A DNA stretch of 64,000 nucleotides, taken from the NCBI GenBank assembly GCA_023055355.1, contig JALJCS010000001.1, positions 71,775,381-71,839,380 of the forward strand. The letters are read 5' to 3'. The notes under the pieces were generated by a model. That model searched no databases. It was given only the letters and a program-made list of their open reading frames with translations, and was not told the DNA's origin. The position numbers and the translations under genes were made by a program. Each line of letters starts with the position of its first letter. Positions within the stretch are counted from its first letter, which is position 1. Below are positions 10,468 to 23,606 of this stretch, in pieces. Origin of the DNA: Agelaius tricolor. Its lineage: Eukaryota > Chordata > Aves > Passeriformes > Icteridae.

Positions 10468-13400
10468 TAATCCAAACCAAATGTGACAACAGTTGCACAG
10501 AGAATTCTTGCAGGATTCAAAATTTGGTGTGTGCATGTGATTTTGGGAGGGATCCTATCTAACACTGTCAGCATACTTTTTATCCTTGCTATGAAAACCC
10601 AAGGCAAATCAGCCATGGTTTAAACTTCCAGTTCTTATTAGGATGATCTTCATTACAGTTGATTTAAAGCTGTTTTTTTTGTTGTTGTTGTAAAGGATGT
10701 TTGGGCCTACTGCAGGGGTTGTGCCTATCTGCTGCTTTTACCTACTCTGTGCAGAGTATCTCAGAGCAAAGCATGACTTTCACCTGTGGTTGTTGCTCCT
10801 TTAGGGGCTCTGCATGTGACGAGCTCCAGCACTGAGATGATGAAGCTTCCTCTGCTGAGCTTTTAGTGCTCTCTGCAGCTGGCAGCCTGACAGAGGAGAG
10901 TGGAGAAGGCAGCCTGGACCACAGGAATGGGGAGAATGGCAACTGGGACTGAGATCCAAAGTAACAGCAAAGTAAAGGGTGGGACAGAAGGGCAAGTGAA
11001 GGCCTGGAAGAAGGAGGATGAACAGAAATAGAAAAAGTTTTGGAAAATAAGCTGTAAGTGAGAAAGTCTACAAAAGATGGTGGAGAGGGTGCAGGAGAAA
11101 ATGAAGGAGAGGCTGAAGAGAAAAGGTTATAATTTCTCACCAGGGAAATTATGTCCCCCTATAATTCAAAGCTGGTGCCAAACTTTGGCATCCTTTTGCT
11201 TCCCAGGAAACTGCTGTGAGGAGGGAAAGCACCTGAATACACATGTCCATGTAAATTTTCCTTCTGCTTTGTAACACTGTATGTGGATGCACCTACTGCC
11301 TCTAAAGGGGACTGGATAACTGGGCTCCATATGTTCCTTGTTCTTCAAGCACTTGACTTTATAGCCCTAAAGCTAAACCTCTTTGTTTTGGAGTACCAAA
11401 AGAAAGAGTCCTTGGCTTCCTATTGGGAAAGACAATTAGGTGAGTTCTTATTGCAAGCACAAATGGGACACTAAACAGGTAGACCACAAGTAAAAATAGC
11501 TGTTCAGTACTGTAGAAGGAAGAGAATGGAGTTGGAACTCTAATTAACTCCTTCCTTAAGTATCAGACAGCAATCAGCACAAATTATGGAGTAGGAATTT
11601 TGGCTCTTGAAAACATGGAGTCTTTGCTTCCCTGCCTCCTCCTTTCCCCACAGCTGCAAGAATCCAGCTGAGACTAAGAATGTTGGGGTTTTTTTATAGC
11701 ACTTGTAGAAATCAAGTCCACAATCAAGTAGACAAAGAAAAGCATCATGAAAGGAAGCAAACATCCGGCCTGAGTGTGTGTGTGGAGCTGGCTGGAATGG
11801 AGCCTCTTCAGCACAGCTGAGAGCCTGCTCAGCAGTCTGAGCTGGCAGCCTTCAACTAGCCTCTAATGAGCCTCATCAAACAAACAAACAGAGAAAGAGG
11901 CTTCACAAATTAGTACCAAAGACAAGTGCTGGATGATTCCTGTGGTTTTGTGCAGTGTCTACATCCCCCTCGCCTCTGGAAGTGGGGGGAGTCTGTCCTA
12001 ACCTCACCCCTCCGAATGTGGGGCAGCTGCTCCAAATGGGACATTCACCCTTCTCCTGGGGCCTGTAGTGCAAAACTGCTGCATCTGGGATGAGCCCCTT
12101 GGCTCTTTGGATAAGATAAACCACATCTTGAGGTGCCCCTACCACTGATAACAACAGCCTGTTCAAATTCTTTGCACAGTTTCTTTCCTTTTCTCATGGG
12201 TTGTGAGAAGGCTTTCAGTTCAGGGGCCATTGTCAGGACGAGGAGCACAGCTCACCAAATTGGGCTTCAAGAACACCACCCCACTTTCTTGTGGTTCACT
12301 GGCTTATTGATGAGCAGCTTTGTCCTGCCTGTCTGTCTGCCTGAGGTGTTCTTCTTTCTCCTAATACAGCATCTCATGTCAGAAATTAAATGTTAGAATT
12401 TCTGAACCCATCTAGGGGTATCTATTTCTCACTCAGCACAGGACCACTCAGTAAAATTTGCATGTGATATGAAAATATGTAAGGAACAGTACGTGCTTTC
12501 CTATGCCAAAGTTTCCTTCCTGTGGCAGGAGCTGCAGAAACTGCTTATTAAATTCCCTTTCCCCTGCAAAGAGCTCTGGTTTGTAAAAAGAATAGAGACT
12601 AGAGAATGATTCTTACATAAAGCCAAACAGCACAATTCTGCCTAATTATTTACCCTTGAAGGGTGACCTTGTAATCTATCTTCTGATGCATTTTTTTCCT
12701 CACTGTGAATCTTTGCACAACTGTCCTCATGACAAATATCATTTGATCTGGGGACAGCCCTGTCTGGAGTGTTTGTATCAAGAGCCTTTCCAATAAGCTG
12801 CAGTTCCTACCTTAATGAGAATAAGAGCCTTATGACAAATACAGGGCTTTCAATAGCAAATATAGCTTCTGTACAGCACACTCAGGTCTCTCCTTACTGA
12901 GGAATAAACTGACAAATTTTGCTCCCCTCTAGTTAAAAAATAGCACAGACACTGCAGTGTTTGCACAGAGGAACAGGCTTTGTTTCAGTCTTGATTCCTC
13001 TCTCAGGAAGGAGTATTGGGAAAGCTCTGGGCAAGTATCTACCCCAGCATCTTCTGCACTGAAAAGAGGAATGAGAGAGCCCAAATGGGATGTTTTATGT
13101 CTGAAACTGAACAAAAAAATACATTTCCAAGACACTGTTAACATACTCCAAACACTTGCAGTGCCTTGGACCAGGCTGGACCTGGATCAAAGCAAAACCC
13201 TCTGAAACGTGGAGGTTTTTGCATCCTCAGCACCAGCTGTGTCACTCATGGATCTGCTTCTGTTGGTCTGCACTGCCTGGCCATGGAGGGCATAACCCAG
13301 GAGTGTCAGGACAGGGATGAGGCAGGGGGAGCTCTGGGGTCTCAGCTATTGCCAAAAGGAGATTTCATGAGCAGGGCAATGTGGGGATATGTCTGCAAGG

Positions 13401-14099
13401 GAGACTCCCAAGGAAAAACAACAGGAAAAGAGTGTAGGGCTGGAGGTCTCTGAGCATCTCAACACTATCTAAAGCTGCAGCCATGACAGACACCAAAATG
13501 AATCTGGGAGCTGTTGGGAGGAGAGGAGATGTTGATATGGGACATGCAGAACTTAGGGAAATCAACTGCTTACAGAGATGGGTCTGCAGCATGTTGGACA
13601 TTTGGGGGGAGCACCTTGGACAGAAAATACAGAACTCAGAGAAATCATGTAAATTCTCAACTGATTTTAGCTTTTATAAATCTAAGCCTGGGAAGATGAG
13701 GCTGCAAAAACCCCAGGATGGTCCCAGTTTGTTCAGTCTATTTCCATCCTGCTTGCAGACTGAGCTCAGCAGCACTTTCCTGGACACTCACCATGAGCTG
13801 GATTCACGTATAGAAAGCACATCCAGAATCGTGGCCACAGGTTATGGCAAAGCCCAGCTTTATTCAGAGAGTCTTTATCCAGCCAGAATTAGCATCATCT
13901 TTTCTAAAATAAATCTGAGGAACAAAACACAGTGTCTAAAGGCATCAACCAATGGATCAAAGTGAATTGCTGATGAAAATGTAGCTTGGGATTGTTTGGC
14001 ATTGCACCCCCAGTGATGTCAGCCGAGTGCAGTGAAATGGAAATAATCGATCTTATCCTGCCTTGCTTGCTGAAGCACTGACTTGGCATCAAGTTATCC

Positions 14100-14118
14100 A
14101 AAGCAAAACTTTTGCTTT
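14100..14118. repeat. 19-bp palindrome
   Basis: AAAGCAAAA, a central C, then TTTTGCTTT form a perfect nine-base inverted repeat with a one-base centre. It sits in unique AT-rich DNA. Chance is a fair explanation at this length. Confidence 0.7.
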
Positions 14119-15150
14119 TGCTTTTTTATTCCTGTTTTCACTTTTCTAAAGACTCCTGGAAATGTTGAAATGAAAATTTAGATATTTGGTAAAAATTTTC
14201 CTTTTTTTAAAACTTTATTTTGGATTGCAGATGATTTCATGTGTTGGTCAGTCTCACTTCATGTGTTCTGGAAACAAGAAAAAAAAAAGCCACTTTACAG
14301 GTAAACTGGGTCTTCCAGCTCTATCCCTGATTGACACACAAATTTTGAAGACTGATTGATAAGGAATCATCTGTTTGGTGGGATGTAGCCACTCTGCCAA
14401 GCCCTGAGGCCAGCATCAGTTTCTAGGGGTGGATAATAAACACTATCCTGAGGCTGCACTTAAAAATGTGGAAAACCTAAAGTCTCTGCACAGACATTTC
14501 CTCCCTTCAGACTCTTAAAAGTAGAGTATCATCCTGAGGGAAGAGATAAAATGAAGAGAAGGAAATAAAATTTACAAACTAACCAGCTAGCCTTTCCTTT
14601 CCATACAACAATATAATAGCACATTTCTCTCCTCGTTTTCCAATGGAGAAACTGTGAAGGCAGCTGGAGATTTCTCAACCCAGAAATCCCAGGACTCTGC
14701 TGACCCTGGATGCTCTCAGGTGCCTGGTCTGTCTCACACTGGGATAAGCAGCATCCTTGGTGCTGTACCTGCCTTAGAGTGTGATGCTGCAGCTCTCCAC
14801 TCCTTCCTCACCCACCTCCCTCCTTCACCTGACACTTTTTCTGGCTCGTCTTTTCTTCCTTTTGCCTGGCACCTTGCATTCTGAAGCCAACACCACACCA
14901 CTCTGAAATGCAACTCTACTTTTTCCCCAGCAAAAACTTCTCAGATAATCTTAATGTATTTTACTGAAAATTTTCACATAACAAGGCCTGAAGTGATTCC
15001 TCTACATCATGCAGCCAACTTACCCCAATGTGTTAAGCTACAGCTGGGGACCCAGGGCTTTCCTCATTTATTACAGACTTATTTGTAATTCCAATTCATA
15101 ATGCAAATTTCTAATTTCTTTATCATAAATTTCTCCATTTTTGGTAAAGT

Positions 15151-15165
15151 AAAAAAAAAAAAAAA
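15151..15165. repeat. Poly(A) run, 15 bases
   Basis: Uninterrupted A run in unique sequence, with no retroposed body recognised upstream. Confidence 0.9.
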
Positions 15166-15784
15166 GAAAATTGAGCCTTGTCTATTGGTTGTTTTTATGC
15201 AATCCTTTTCTCTGTGCCAATCATGATGAGGTTTTTATTTTTCTTGGGACTTTCTCTCCTCTTTGGGAAACAATTTCTTCTTTGAGTCCACATCAGCAGG
15301 ATTACAAGCATTTACCTTCACCTGCATTTCCAGTTTCATTTTGAACACATTGCAGCTTCCTTAAGACTTAGCAAATATTGCAAGTAGTCATCTAATATTT
15401 GTTTATCTCCAGACTTCTCCACTTGGGGCTGAAACTGGATGAGTGCAAGGTGCCATGTGGGATATGGGTGTTTATTTTCATCAGAGAATTCACCCAGTAT
15501 GTTGTTTTGTCATTTGCACCACCTTAATTCCACAGCACTTCAGAACCAAAGCATTCAGCACTCCTACTGGGCATATCAGCCTCACTAGTTAATAATCCAA
15601 TAATTCATTGCCCATTTCTTATTCTTTGTCTTTTATTTATTGTGTAGGAAAACATTCAGCCCTTCAAAACAACATCTCTGCAGGGAAGCCTCAGCATGGG
15701 AAGCTGTGCTTAGAGTGCTTTCTCTTACATAGAAATATTAAAATTCAGCCATTTTTCACTGAAATGTAAGGAGAAAGCTTTTAC

Positions 15785-15966
15785 TGTGAGGATAATCAAG
15801 GTCACCCAGAGAGCCTGTGGAGTCTCCATCCTCGGAGAGACCCAAAACCCCACTGAACACAGCCCCAAGCAGTGCTTGGAGCTGACCATGCACCGAGCAG
15901 GGGCTGGACCAGGTGACCTCCAGAGGTGTCTGCCCACCTCAATAATTTTGTGATTCTGTGAATTCT
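15785..15966 (+). mobile_element. CR1 LINE 3' fragment, sense
   Basis: It contains CCTGTGGAGTCTCCATCCTC, CAAAACCCCACTGAACACAG, a GGACCAGGTGACCTCCAGAG block and a TTTTGTGATTCTGTGAATTC 3' end. These match the CR1 subfamily whose 3' end reads 'GGTGACC..CCAGAGGT' instead of 'CTTTAAGGTCCCTTCC'. It is 5'-truncated to about 180 bases. Reading frames crossing it on the minus strand are shadows. Confidence 0.9.
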
Positions 15967-17554
15967 GCACAATATGTAAACAATGGATAGAATAAGTGCT
16001 TTAATTTGTTTTCTGGGGGCTGGAAGCAGCAAGCAAAGACCTCTGACCTGAATGAGGATACATCATAGCACAGCAGCCTTTAGCAGAGACCAGCCAGGAT
16101 GGCTATTCTGTGTTCTGAGTGTAACAGTGCAGTGGGGGGTTCTAGAAATAGCAAGCAGTGCTAATTTAGGTGATTAATCTAGAAAAGACAATGCAGGAGC
16201 ACATGTTACACTCCCAGAAGGGTGGGGAAGTGGAGGAGCATTATCCTGCAGCTATAAACCACAGCTATGGATGAACAGAGCACCTTGGCTAACACCTGTG
16301 TGCACAGGTTACCTGGTACCCAGAGCTGGGCTCTTCTCTAGGTGACCTTACATGTTTGCATAATACACTTCTCCTTGTAAGAGGAACTCTGGTGTCTGTC
16401 CCAGGATTTAGTAATTCAGCAATTTTGGAAAGGTCAGATCTGGAATTTAGCCTATTAATAAAAACGTAGGCAATTCATCGCAGGCTAAGTGGTAATTTCA
16501 ATTTAGCATCAACCTGAAGGCACATACCTCATCCTTTTAGCTGGCTAAATTTATCATTAATAGAAGCACTGAAGTAACCAATGTCATTGCTGGCAGATCT
16601 ACCATCAGGCTCAGATGATTAATATAATTCCTGAGCTGCACAGAGGAAGGGCAATCAGTTTAACATGGATGTGTAAATAAATGCAAAGGGTTGGCTTTCC
16701 AGACTAAAAAGAGTGAGGACTGTTAGATTTGCCCTAGGCAGCCATTGGTTCCAACTGAATATTTTTGAGGCTTCTCTTAATAATTCTAGTGGCATGACAT
16801 AGAGGTTAATGTTGCTCACATGAACATCCCTTTTTCTTGTTTTCAGGTATTACCAAAAGGCAAATTGCTGCCTAAATTCAGACGCAGAAGTGTTGACTTT
16901 CAAAGACTTGGGGAAACAGCCTATAATACCAGAACACACAACAGAATGGAAATGCTTTACTTCTGCATGTGGAAAATCAACATATAAAGGGCTAGATTTG
17001 CTCTTTTAAAATAGAGAGCAGAGGGAGCAGCAGAGAGGAACAGGAACATCCCAAAATCAGATTTTAGCTGGGTTCAGGTTCCTCCTGAATCCTCTTTGTC
17101 TCTCACTGTTGCCTACAGGGATGACACAGAATATCAATATCAATATCTTCCATCACAGGCACCTCAGATCATGCTAAAATGAGGTGGGGGTATATTCCCA
17201 CATAAATAATTTGCTCCAGTTGTCTCTGCTTGGGATAGGTGAGTGATTAAACAAGGTTTTCAAGAATCCTGATTGACATGTCCACCATAGAAGAGGATTT
17301 TTGATCCTGCGATAAGCAGAAAACTTCTCTGTAGCAAATAGAAATACATCACATCTCATGCTTGTCAGCCATTTCAGATCATATAGGCACCATTTCTCTC
17401 TGAAATTTGTGACAAAACAGCCAACAGCAGTCTTTAACACTGAGATATAAACATCTACTGTGAGCAAAAATAGTATTTTTCTCCTGAAATCCAATCTGTA
17501 GCATATAAACAAGAACTGGACCTTTTTATTATACTGATAGTGAGGTATTTAATG

Positions 17555-17569
17555 AAAAAAAAAAAAAAA
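17555..17569. repeat. Poly(A) run, 15 bases
   Basis: Uninterrupted A run in unique sequence. Confidence 0.9.
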
Positions 17570-18431
17570 GAATCCCTTGACTATAAATGTTTTGGTATTT
17601 TTTCTCATCCTGAAAGAATAAAAAAAGTCAAAGTATCAATCACATTTACAAAAAGGAAGTTTCCCCAATAAATGTTATTTGTAAGATTTGTAAAACTGTA
17701 GTTATAATGACAAGCCTTTTAAAATGCATTGTTTGGAGTTCCTCTGGATATCCTTAGGGCATTCTGCCTAGGCTGACATCCTGTCCCCGGAAAATTTTAA
17801 AGGAAATGAAGCTTCACAGTTCCCAGCAGGAGAATGTTTCAGTTGAACAAATGCACGCAGATTCACAGTCCAGGAATTTCAGTGGAAACACTGGTGATAA
17901 TTATACAGAAATTCCAGCCTCTTCAAATAGATTTTGAACCAGTTTATCAGTAAAAAAATCCATGTTCCCCCAAATTGCTAAGATTGTGTGAAAAGGTATA
18001 TGTCTACATTTTAGATGTTCTTTTTCTTTCTAGTCTTAAAGCTAGTCTTAAAATCCTCATATGATGGAGTGTTTCTTTATATATAGAGTCTAACATTCAG
18101 TCCCTCCTGTTATTTGCAAATATGTAAATGAAAGATGAATTCCTGTCTAGTGCATTTAGCAGCTGAATTTTTTTTATACTTTTATTGTGAATGACGCAGA
18201 AGATTATTCTAGTTCTGACTCAATGACCTCACATCGTGGGAACACACATGAATGGGAGTTGTCCTGATGTGAGAGGTATCTGGGCAGAAAGAGGCAATTG
18301 TATCCCACCACAAGGTTCCTTCTGAAGTCTGTTTAACATTCATACTGACTAAGAGTAATTACTTTAATTGTGTTAAGAAATTTCTACACAAATGAGTCAA
18401 CATTCATTGTAACAAAAGGCTTTCTGTATTT

Positions 18432-18439
18432 ATTTGCAT
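18432..18439 (+). promoter_or_regulatory. Octamer (POU) motif
   Basis: ATTTGCAT matches the canonical octamer bound by POU-domain factors. It lies in a repeat-free block that also has a TATGTAAAT variant near 18121 and a TGACTCAATGACCTCA composite near 18218. The motif match is direct. Its use as a regulatory site is inference, because an eight-base match can occur by chance. Confidence 0.3.
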
Positions 18440-21301
18440 CAGGGCTAAGCACCAGAATTAGGACTAGGAAGTAAGTGTTATTTTTTTTCCACAAAGACAG
18501 CATTTAGCAGAAACCAGAAAATGAGGGATTGTCGAGACCAGCTCTTTATACTTGTACATGTAGGCTGAACAATATGCCAGACTATTCCCATGTCAGAGTG
18601 TCCTACTGTATTTATCTGCTGCAAGACAGACGATAAATATCAGTGGGAATTGTCACTTTTCTTATACTCACTGGCTTTCCCCCAAACTTGATGTTTGCAC
18701 TGGGCATAGTCAGTTTTCAGAACAAACCTTCCTTCATCATAGAAGTTGTAGCCACATAAAAAACCTCAGAAATAATATTTTGCTCCAAGCATGATGTAAT
18801 GAAGCCATCATTTCACTAGATTTTTTTTCTCTCTTTTTTTTTTTTATTAATGGCAACACGTGTAGATGAGCATTCAGTGCAGGACTATGAAAAAACTTAA
18901 TTCCCTAAATACTTACCAAAGTCCCCCATGAAATTTCAGCCAGGGTATTAGTCATCAGAGCCCATTGTCCATTTTCCAGGAAGACTCTGATTAAGATAGA
19001 TTTATGACCAGGTTCTGCTAATGTAACAGTAAGAACTGAATATTAATGATTGCCAGTCAGTTTGAATTAACCTTTCTTGGAGGAACTTGAGTCAGTTAGG
19101 ATCTCAATTTATAATTTGACTTAATGGCAGTGTGTTTGGCTTTAAAATCATCATCTATTATGCCAGTACTTGGATATTGCAGGAATGAAACTCTAAAAAA
19201 TTTGATTTGATCACAATAATATTAGTACATTAAGAAACAATATGTAAGAAACTGCACTGACACCACAGATGTAAGGAAGAATTTAAAGACATTTGAGCTG
19301 CCCCAGGATGTTCCCGGTCTCCCACATCTGCTCCATGGGAGTGCTTGTTTCTCACAGGTTCTGCTGGCTCTTTGTGACCAGCTAAAGACTCCTACATGAA
19401 AGCAAGTGGATCAAGCCTTTTTTATTTACCAGTCCTGTGGGCAAACACTGTAACATTTACTTCCTCGTGAAATAAATTGGACAGCAGGAGTAAATTGAAG
19501 AAGAGTTTTTATCCTGTGGTTTTCACAGGCAGCCCATCATTGTGTCTCTGCTTTTCCTTTTTTGTTGTCTGTCTCAACCACAGACATGTAGCTCCTGTGT
19601 CTCCTCAGGAGCCTGAAACAAAACAAAACACAGAACCTGTGGAATGTTCTGTCGAAATGTAACATTCAAATGGATGTTAATCATGAACTATTTAAGGTAA
19701 TGACAGCAGATTGGCAATTTTTCAGTATACAAGCCTGCCTAAGCCACATTGCTCAGTCTCCATGACCACTTAGGAGGGCACAAACCCTTCCCAACCCTCA
19801 CTTCCACTACATCACAACCTCCAGCAGGAAACTCATCTGACCTTGAGCCAACTCCACATCCCCCCTAAGTTTCTCAGTGTACCATGGTGACAGCACACCC
19901 ACCTCAGCTCAGTCCAGTGCCCAGATCAAATGCACACAGTGGCTGAAGCTGGAGGAGTAGGACACTGTCTAATACACAAGTCCAGTTGATAAAGTTTTTC
20001 TGTTCTAACCCCTTGATCTCCTTTTATCAGTCCTAATCACAGCAGCAGGATTGTTATAAAAATGTGACCTGTAATTTCTTCACTGTCTGCTGCTTTGCTT
20101 TGCTGAAGGCCAGCTTTGGGACAACACTGTTAGGCCTTTTTTTGGGTGAAGCATGCCAGGATATCAGTCTGTCCTCAAAGGAGAACCAGTCTGACCTTAT
20201 GCACACACATTCCAAGTGCCCCAATTTATGTGAAATGGTCAAATTCTCTGTACAACATGAAACTCTCTTTGCCTTTCATCAACATCTGCCTGACATATTG
20301 GGTGGCATGGTTTGTGAAGGTGAAAGAATGTCCCTGTAACCACAATGGTAGCTGCATAGACCAGTTTCAATGGGAAAGGGGCTTTAAAATCACACTTTAG
20401 TATCACAAAAGAAGTGATCCAATTTGGCATACCATCTGCTAAGTGCCTTGTTACCAAATATCAGCTGGGGAAAAAATCTTGCAATGGGTTTATGTATAAA
20501 TAGAAGATGTCAGTTTGGAAGCTTGTCAAACCAGCAGTTTTCAGGAAACTATTTGTAGAAGAAAGATGTCAGCTTCCAATTATATTTTTGTTCTCTTGAA
20601 GATGTATCTTAGAACTGACATGATTTTTTATTCTTTGCAATTAAAGAGCAATCAGATTCCTTTTATGATAGTGTGTTTATTCCTCCTTAGTAGAAGTTTT
20701 GTAGTAATTGACCTATTTTCTATATAATTCTCATAGCTGAATGAGATAACCCTATATAAATTAGTTCTGAATTGACTTATTTTCATATTCCTTACACAGA
20801 TGAACAGAGACAGTCCTATATAAAATTAAACCCTACTATTAGTATTCTTCATCCTTCTAGTGTTCATTTACTCATATAAATCCCACTGGTAATAAGGCAA
20901 TTACACCACAGATGGTAGAGTTCAAACAAATTAGATTCTACTCTCTCCTCACAAATAGCTTCACTGCACAAACTTCTCCAGAGCACGTATGTGGTGAGCC
21001 TTCCTCTTGCCACTCAGTTGCTTGCATAACATCACCAAAATGCTCTCTTTTATCTGCATTTCCTCTTATCATCTGTGCCTCTTCACTGGCTCCTTCACTT
21101 GCCTTAGCTGGCCCCTCAGATACCCTTCTCTCACTGCTGACCTCAAAATGCAAGCCAAGGACAAACATCAGGTGCTCAGTTACTTCCAGAGTGCTTTTCC
21201 CATGTTTTGCATCTGTTCTTTCCAATCCCCCTTCCACTCTCCCTCCTCCCCACATGTGCATGTGCCTTCCATGCCCTCCATCCCTCAGAACACAGACCAT
21301 G

Positions 21302-21715
21302 TGTCACCGTCATATTTTCTGAAAATCCCTTTGCCAGGATTTCTTCTCCTGGGAAATTGAGAAGCCTCAGAGAAAAATGAAAACAATAATTATCTGATTC
21401 ACTTCTCCTGTGTTTTGCTGCTTTGGAATGTGGTTTGGACATTGTTTACCAACTGGTCATTGTTTTATTGGTTTCATGTGAATTGTTTTAACTTAATGAC
21501 CAATCACGGTCCAGCTAGGTTGAGGCTCTGGAAGGAGTCACGAGTTTTTATTATCATTCTTTGTAGCCTTCTGTCTGTATCCTTTCCATATTCTTTAGTA
21601 TCGTTTTAGTATAGCATTCTTTAATATAGCATCATAAAGTAAAAAATTAGCCTTCTAAGTACTTCAGATTCATCTTTCCTCCCCATGATGGGGGACCCCT
21701 AAAATACCATGACCA
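21302..21715 (+). mobile_element. Solo LTR of an endogenous retrovirus, songbird type
   Basis: About 410 bases that I recognise, from memory, as a common songbird LTR type. It begins near TGTCACCGTCATATTTTCTG, has an early GAAAATCC..GGATTTC imperfect hairpin, then ATGAAAACAATAATTATCTG and GACCAATCACGGTCCAGCT. It ends in the 'AGCCTTCT...TCAGATTCATC' block. The 3' boundary is uncertain. ACCATG occurs at 21296-21301 and 21706-21711 and could be a 6-bp target duplication, but that would end the LTR in AT instead of CA. No gag, pol or env is adjacent. It is related to the LTR at 23986. Confidence 0.75.
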
Positions 21716-23368
21716 CGTTTCTCCGCATGTCCATAGAATGGGTTTTTACAGGGAGATTTCAACTCTGGTTGCATCAGGGGTTCTATTGTGCTGGACAGAA
21801 AATAATTGATATGTTCATTAGCAGAGCAAATCCCTTCCTCTGCAGGTTTTTCATAGATAGATTTATTGTTGCTTCAGCAATCAGACCTGCTTGACTGCTG
21901 TGTAAATATGAAAAGTCTTGCCTTGCCATGAAGGAGAGCTGAGGCAACCTCTCCAAACAAACACTCATAAAGCTTAAGGAGCTGGATAGCCACCACCATC
22001 AAACCAAATTCCAGGGCAGTGCAAAGCCAGAAAGGTCCCACCATGAGATTCCTCTGCTGGAATTGCCTTGGAACACATCGATGCAACAAGAGGAACAGAA
22101 ATTTCTCTCTAATTCTCTACATCTTTGGGTTGGGTAACCTCAAGTTCTGGATCACTTCCATCCAATTTCAGCCACAGCAGTTGCCCAGTCCTCTGTGGGA
22201 TGGGAGTGGTCCAAGGTGAATGTGCCTTTGGACAATCTGCCCATCGTGTTTGTGATTTAAATTCATAGGACACGTGTCCTCAGAGTAAAAGGGGCACCTC
22301 TAGCTATATTTATGAAGCTCAAAGGAAGACAGAATGACACCAGATCTGTGTATTTCAGCTGAATCAGAAAAGAAGTGGATAAAAGACAGCTCAGGCATCA
22401 CAGAGTGAAATAATGAAATTCTGAAACCAATATTTGATTGTGATCTTAATCAAATCCTAAAGATTCAGCATATCCTTATGAATAATTTTAAACATAGTGG
22501 TCATAGGAAATCTTCCCTGCAAATACCAAGCTTCACATTTAAGGACAATATCAGATATTTATCACACTGAAACCTAAGAGAATTTTTAATTGACTACACT
22601 TTACAAACTGTTTTCTACTTTTCAGGTGATTGGATTGGTGCTTCCTGCATTTTGTGAGTGAAAATTTTCTTCATTATAATAAATTTGTATTTAATTCTTC
22701 CCTTTTTAGAGGGAGTTTCTTTTAGTGACAGAAAAAAGCTTTCACAGCCTACTTCCAGAACCACCTTGCCACTAAGGTTGTTGTAATAATTAAAAATATA
22801 ATCAGCGTTCTTTCATTTATACAGAAATCTTGGCATGGAAACCCAGAGAAGGTAAATATCTGCCCCCAAGGTGTGGATATGGAAACTAAACTCTGTCTAC
22901 AGCCTGACTGAGAGTTTTTTAACTTAAAGAAGTTGTAGTATCTACTGTCCTCCGTCTGGAAAATATTTGCAGTGCTCTGTGTGCTGTATACAACCAGATA
23001 TGGAGGCAATCCTGAAAGACTAAATGCGACAAAATAATGGAGAATTTGGGATGCTAACGTGCCCGAACAGTGAACACCAAGAAGAACTAATAAAACTTGC
23101 CTGCTTGGGAGCTGAAGAAATTTACTAAGGTAAAGTTTTACAGGGAAAAAAAAAAAGTTGTGAACAAGACAGAAATAAATAAAAATGAAACCAGGAAGAA
23201 GCAGAAAAAAAAATTGGAAGTGGATAATTTATCCACAAATACAAATTTTAAAGTGAAATTAGTGAATAGACCAACAGCCACATTTCTACTGTGTCCTGGA
23301 CATATATTTGCTGCTGGTTTTTTTCCTGTTTGAAGTGAATTTCTCTCTTTGTTTCTTAGTTGTTTGGG

Positions 23369-23409
23369 TTTTTTTCTTTCTTTTTTTCTTTCTTTTTTTT
23401 TTTTTTTTT
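23369..23409. repeat. Pyrimidine (T-rich) tract, 41 bp
   Basis: A continuous run of T with scattered C, containing TTTC units and ending in a long T run. It follows a GGG triplet. Its complement accounts for the lysine-rich minus-strand frame at 23286-23540. Confidence 0.88.
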
Positions 23410-23606
23410 AATTTACTTCTTGACCACCGGTTATAGTTACTGGCAATTACTTCTAGTTGCCTTTTTATACATTTAACTTTGGAGTAGCAAAGCCTCATAG
23501 CAGCCAACAGTGAATATATTCCTTTGAGATGTACGGCCAAGTGTGTTAAAGATGGGAAGTGGACAGTTCCAAGTGTCCAATAATAACATCTAAATCATAT
23601 AATTTG

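Larger units (their letters stand above)
9097..15784. other. 6.7 kb of unique non-coding DNA
   Basis: No CR1 or LTR recognised here. It contains a block at about 11.9-12.4 kb with two overlapping minus-strand frames (87 and 67 codons), which I cannot identify. A 160-codon plus frame lies at 13483-13965, also unidentified. A repeat-free, AT-rich block at about 12580-12870 looks like a conserved non-coding element. There is a 19-base palindrome at 14100-14118 and A-rich runs near 10450 and 15151. No splice-framed exon could be defended. Confidence 0.5.
15967..21301. other. 5.3 kb repeat-free non-coding DNA with conserved-element character
   Basis: No interspersed repeat is visible between the CR1 at 15.8 kb and the LTR at 21.3 kb. 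Several blocks (about 16400-16700, 18100-18480 and 18950-19170) carry dense TAAT cores, an ATTTGCAT octamer (18432-18439) and a forkhead-like GTAAATAAA (16673-16681), as is typical of conserved non-coding elements. Frames at 20.9-21.4 kb on both strands are shadows of C/T-rich sequence. A poly(A) run (17555-17569) and a poly(T) run (18834-18845) are present. Confidence 0.5.

Noticed and set aside
13483..13965. 160-codon plus-strand frame
   Set aside because: No family resemblance, no clear splice or promoter context, mixed composition. A frame of this length is expected by chance in 64 kb.
20320..20380. EGF-like word CPCNHNGSCID
   Set aside because: Only a few residues match, the rest of the EGF cysteine spacing is missing, and a competing frame covers the same bases.
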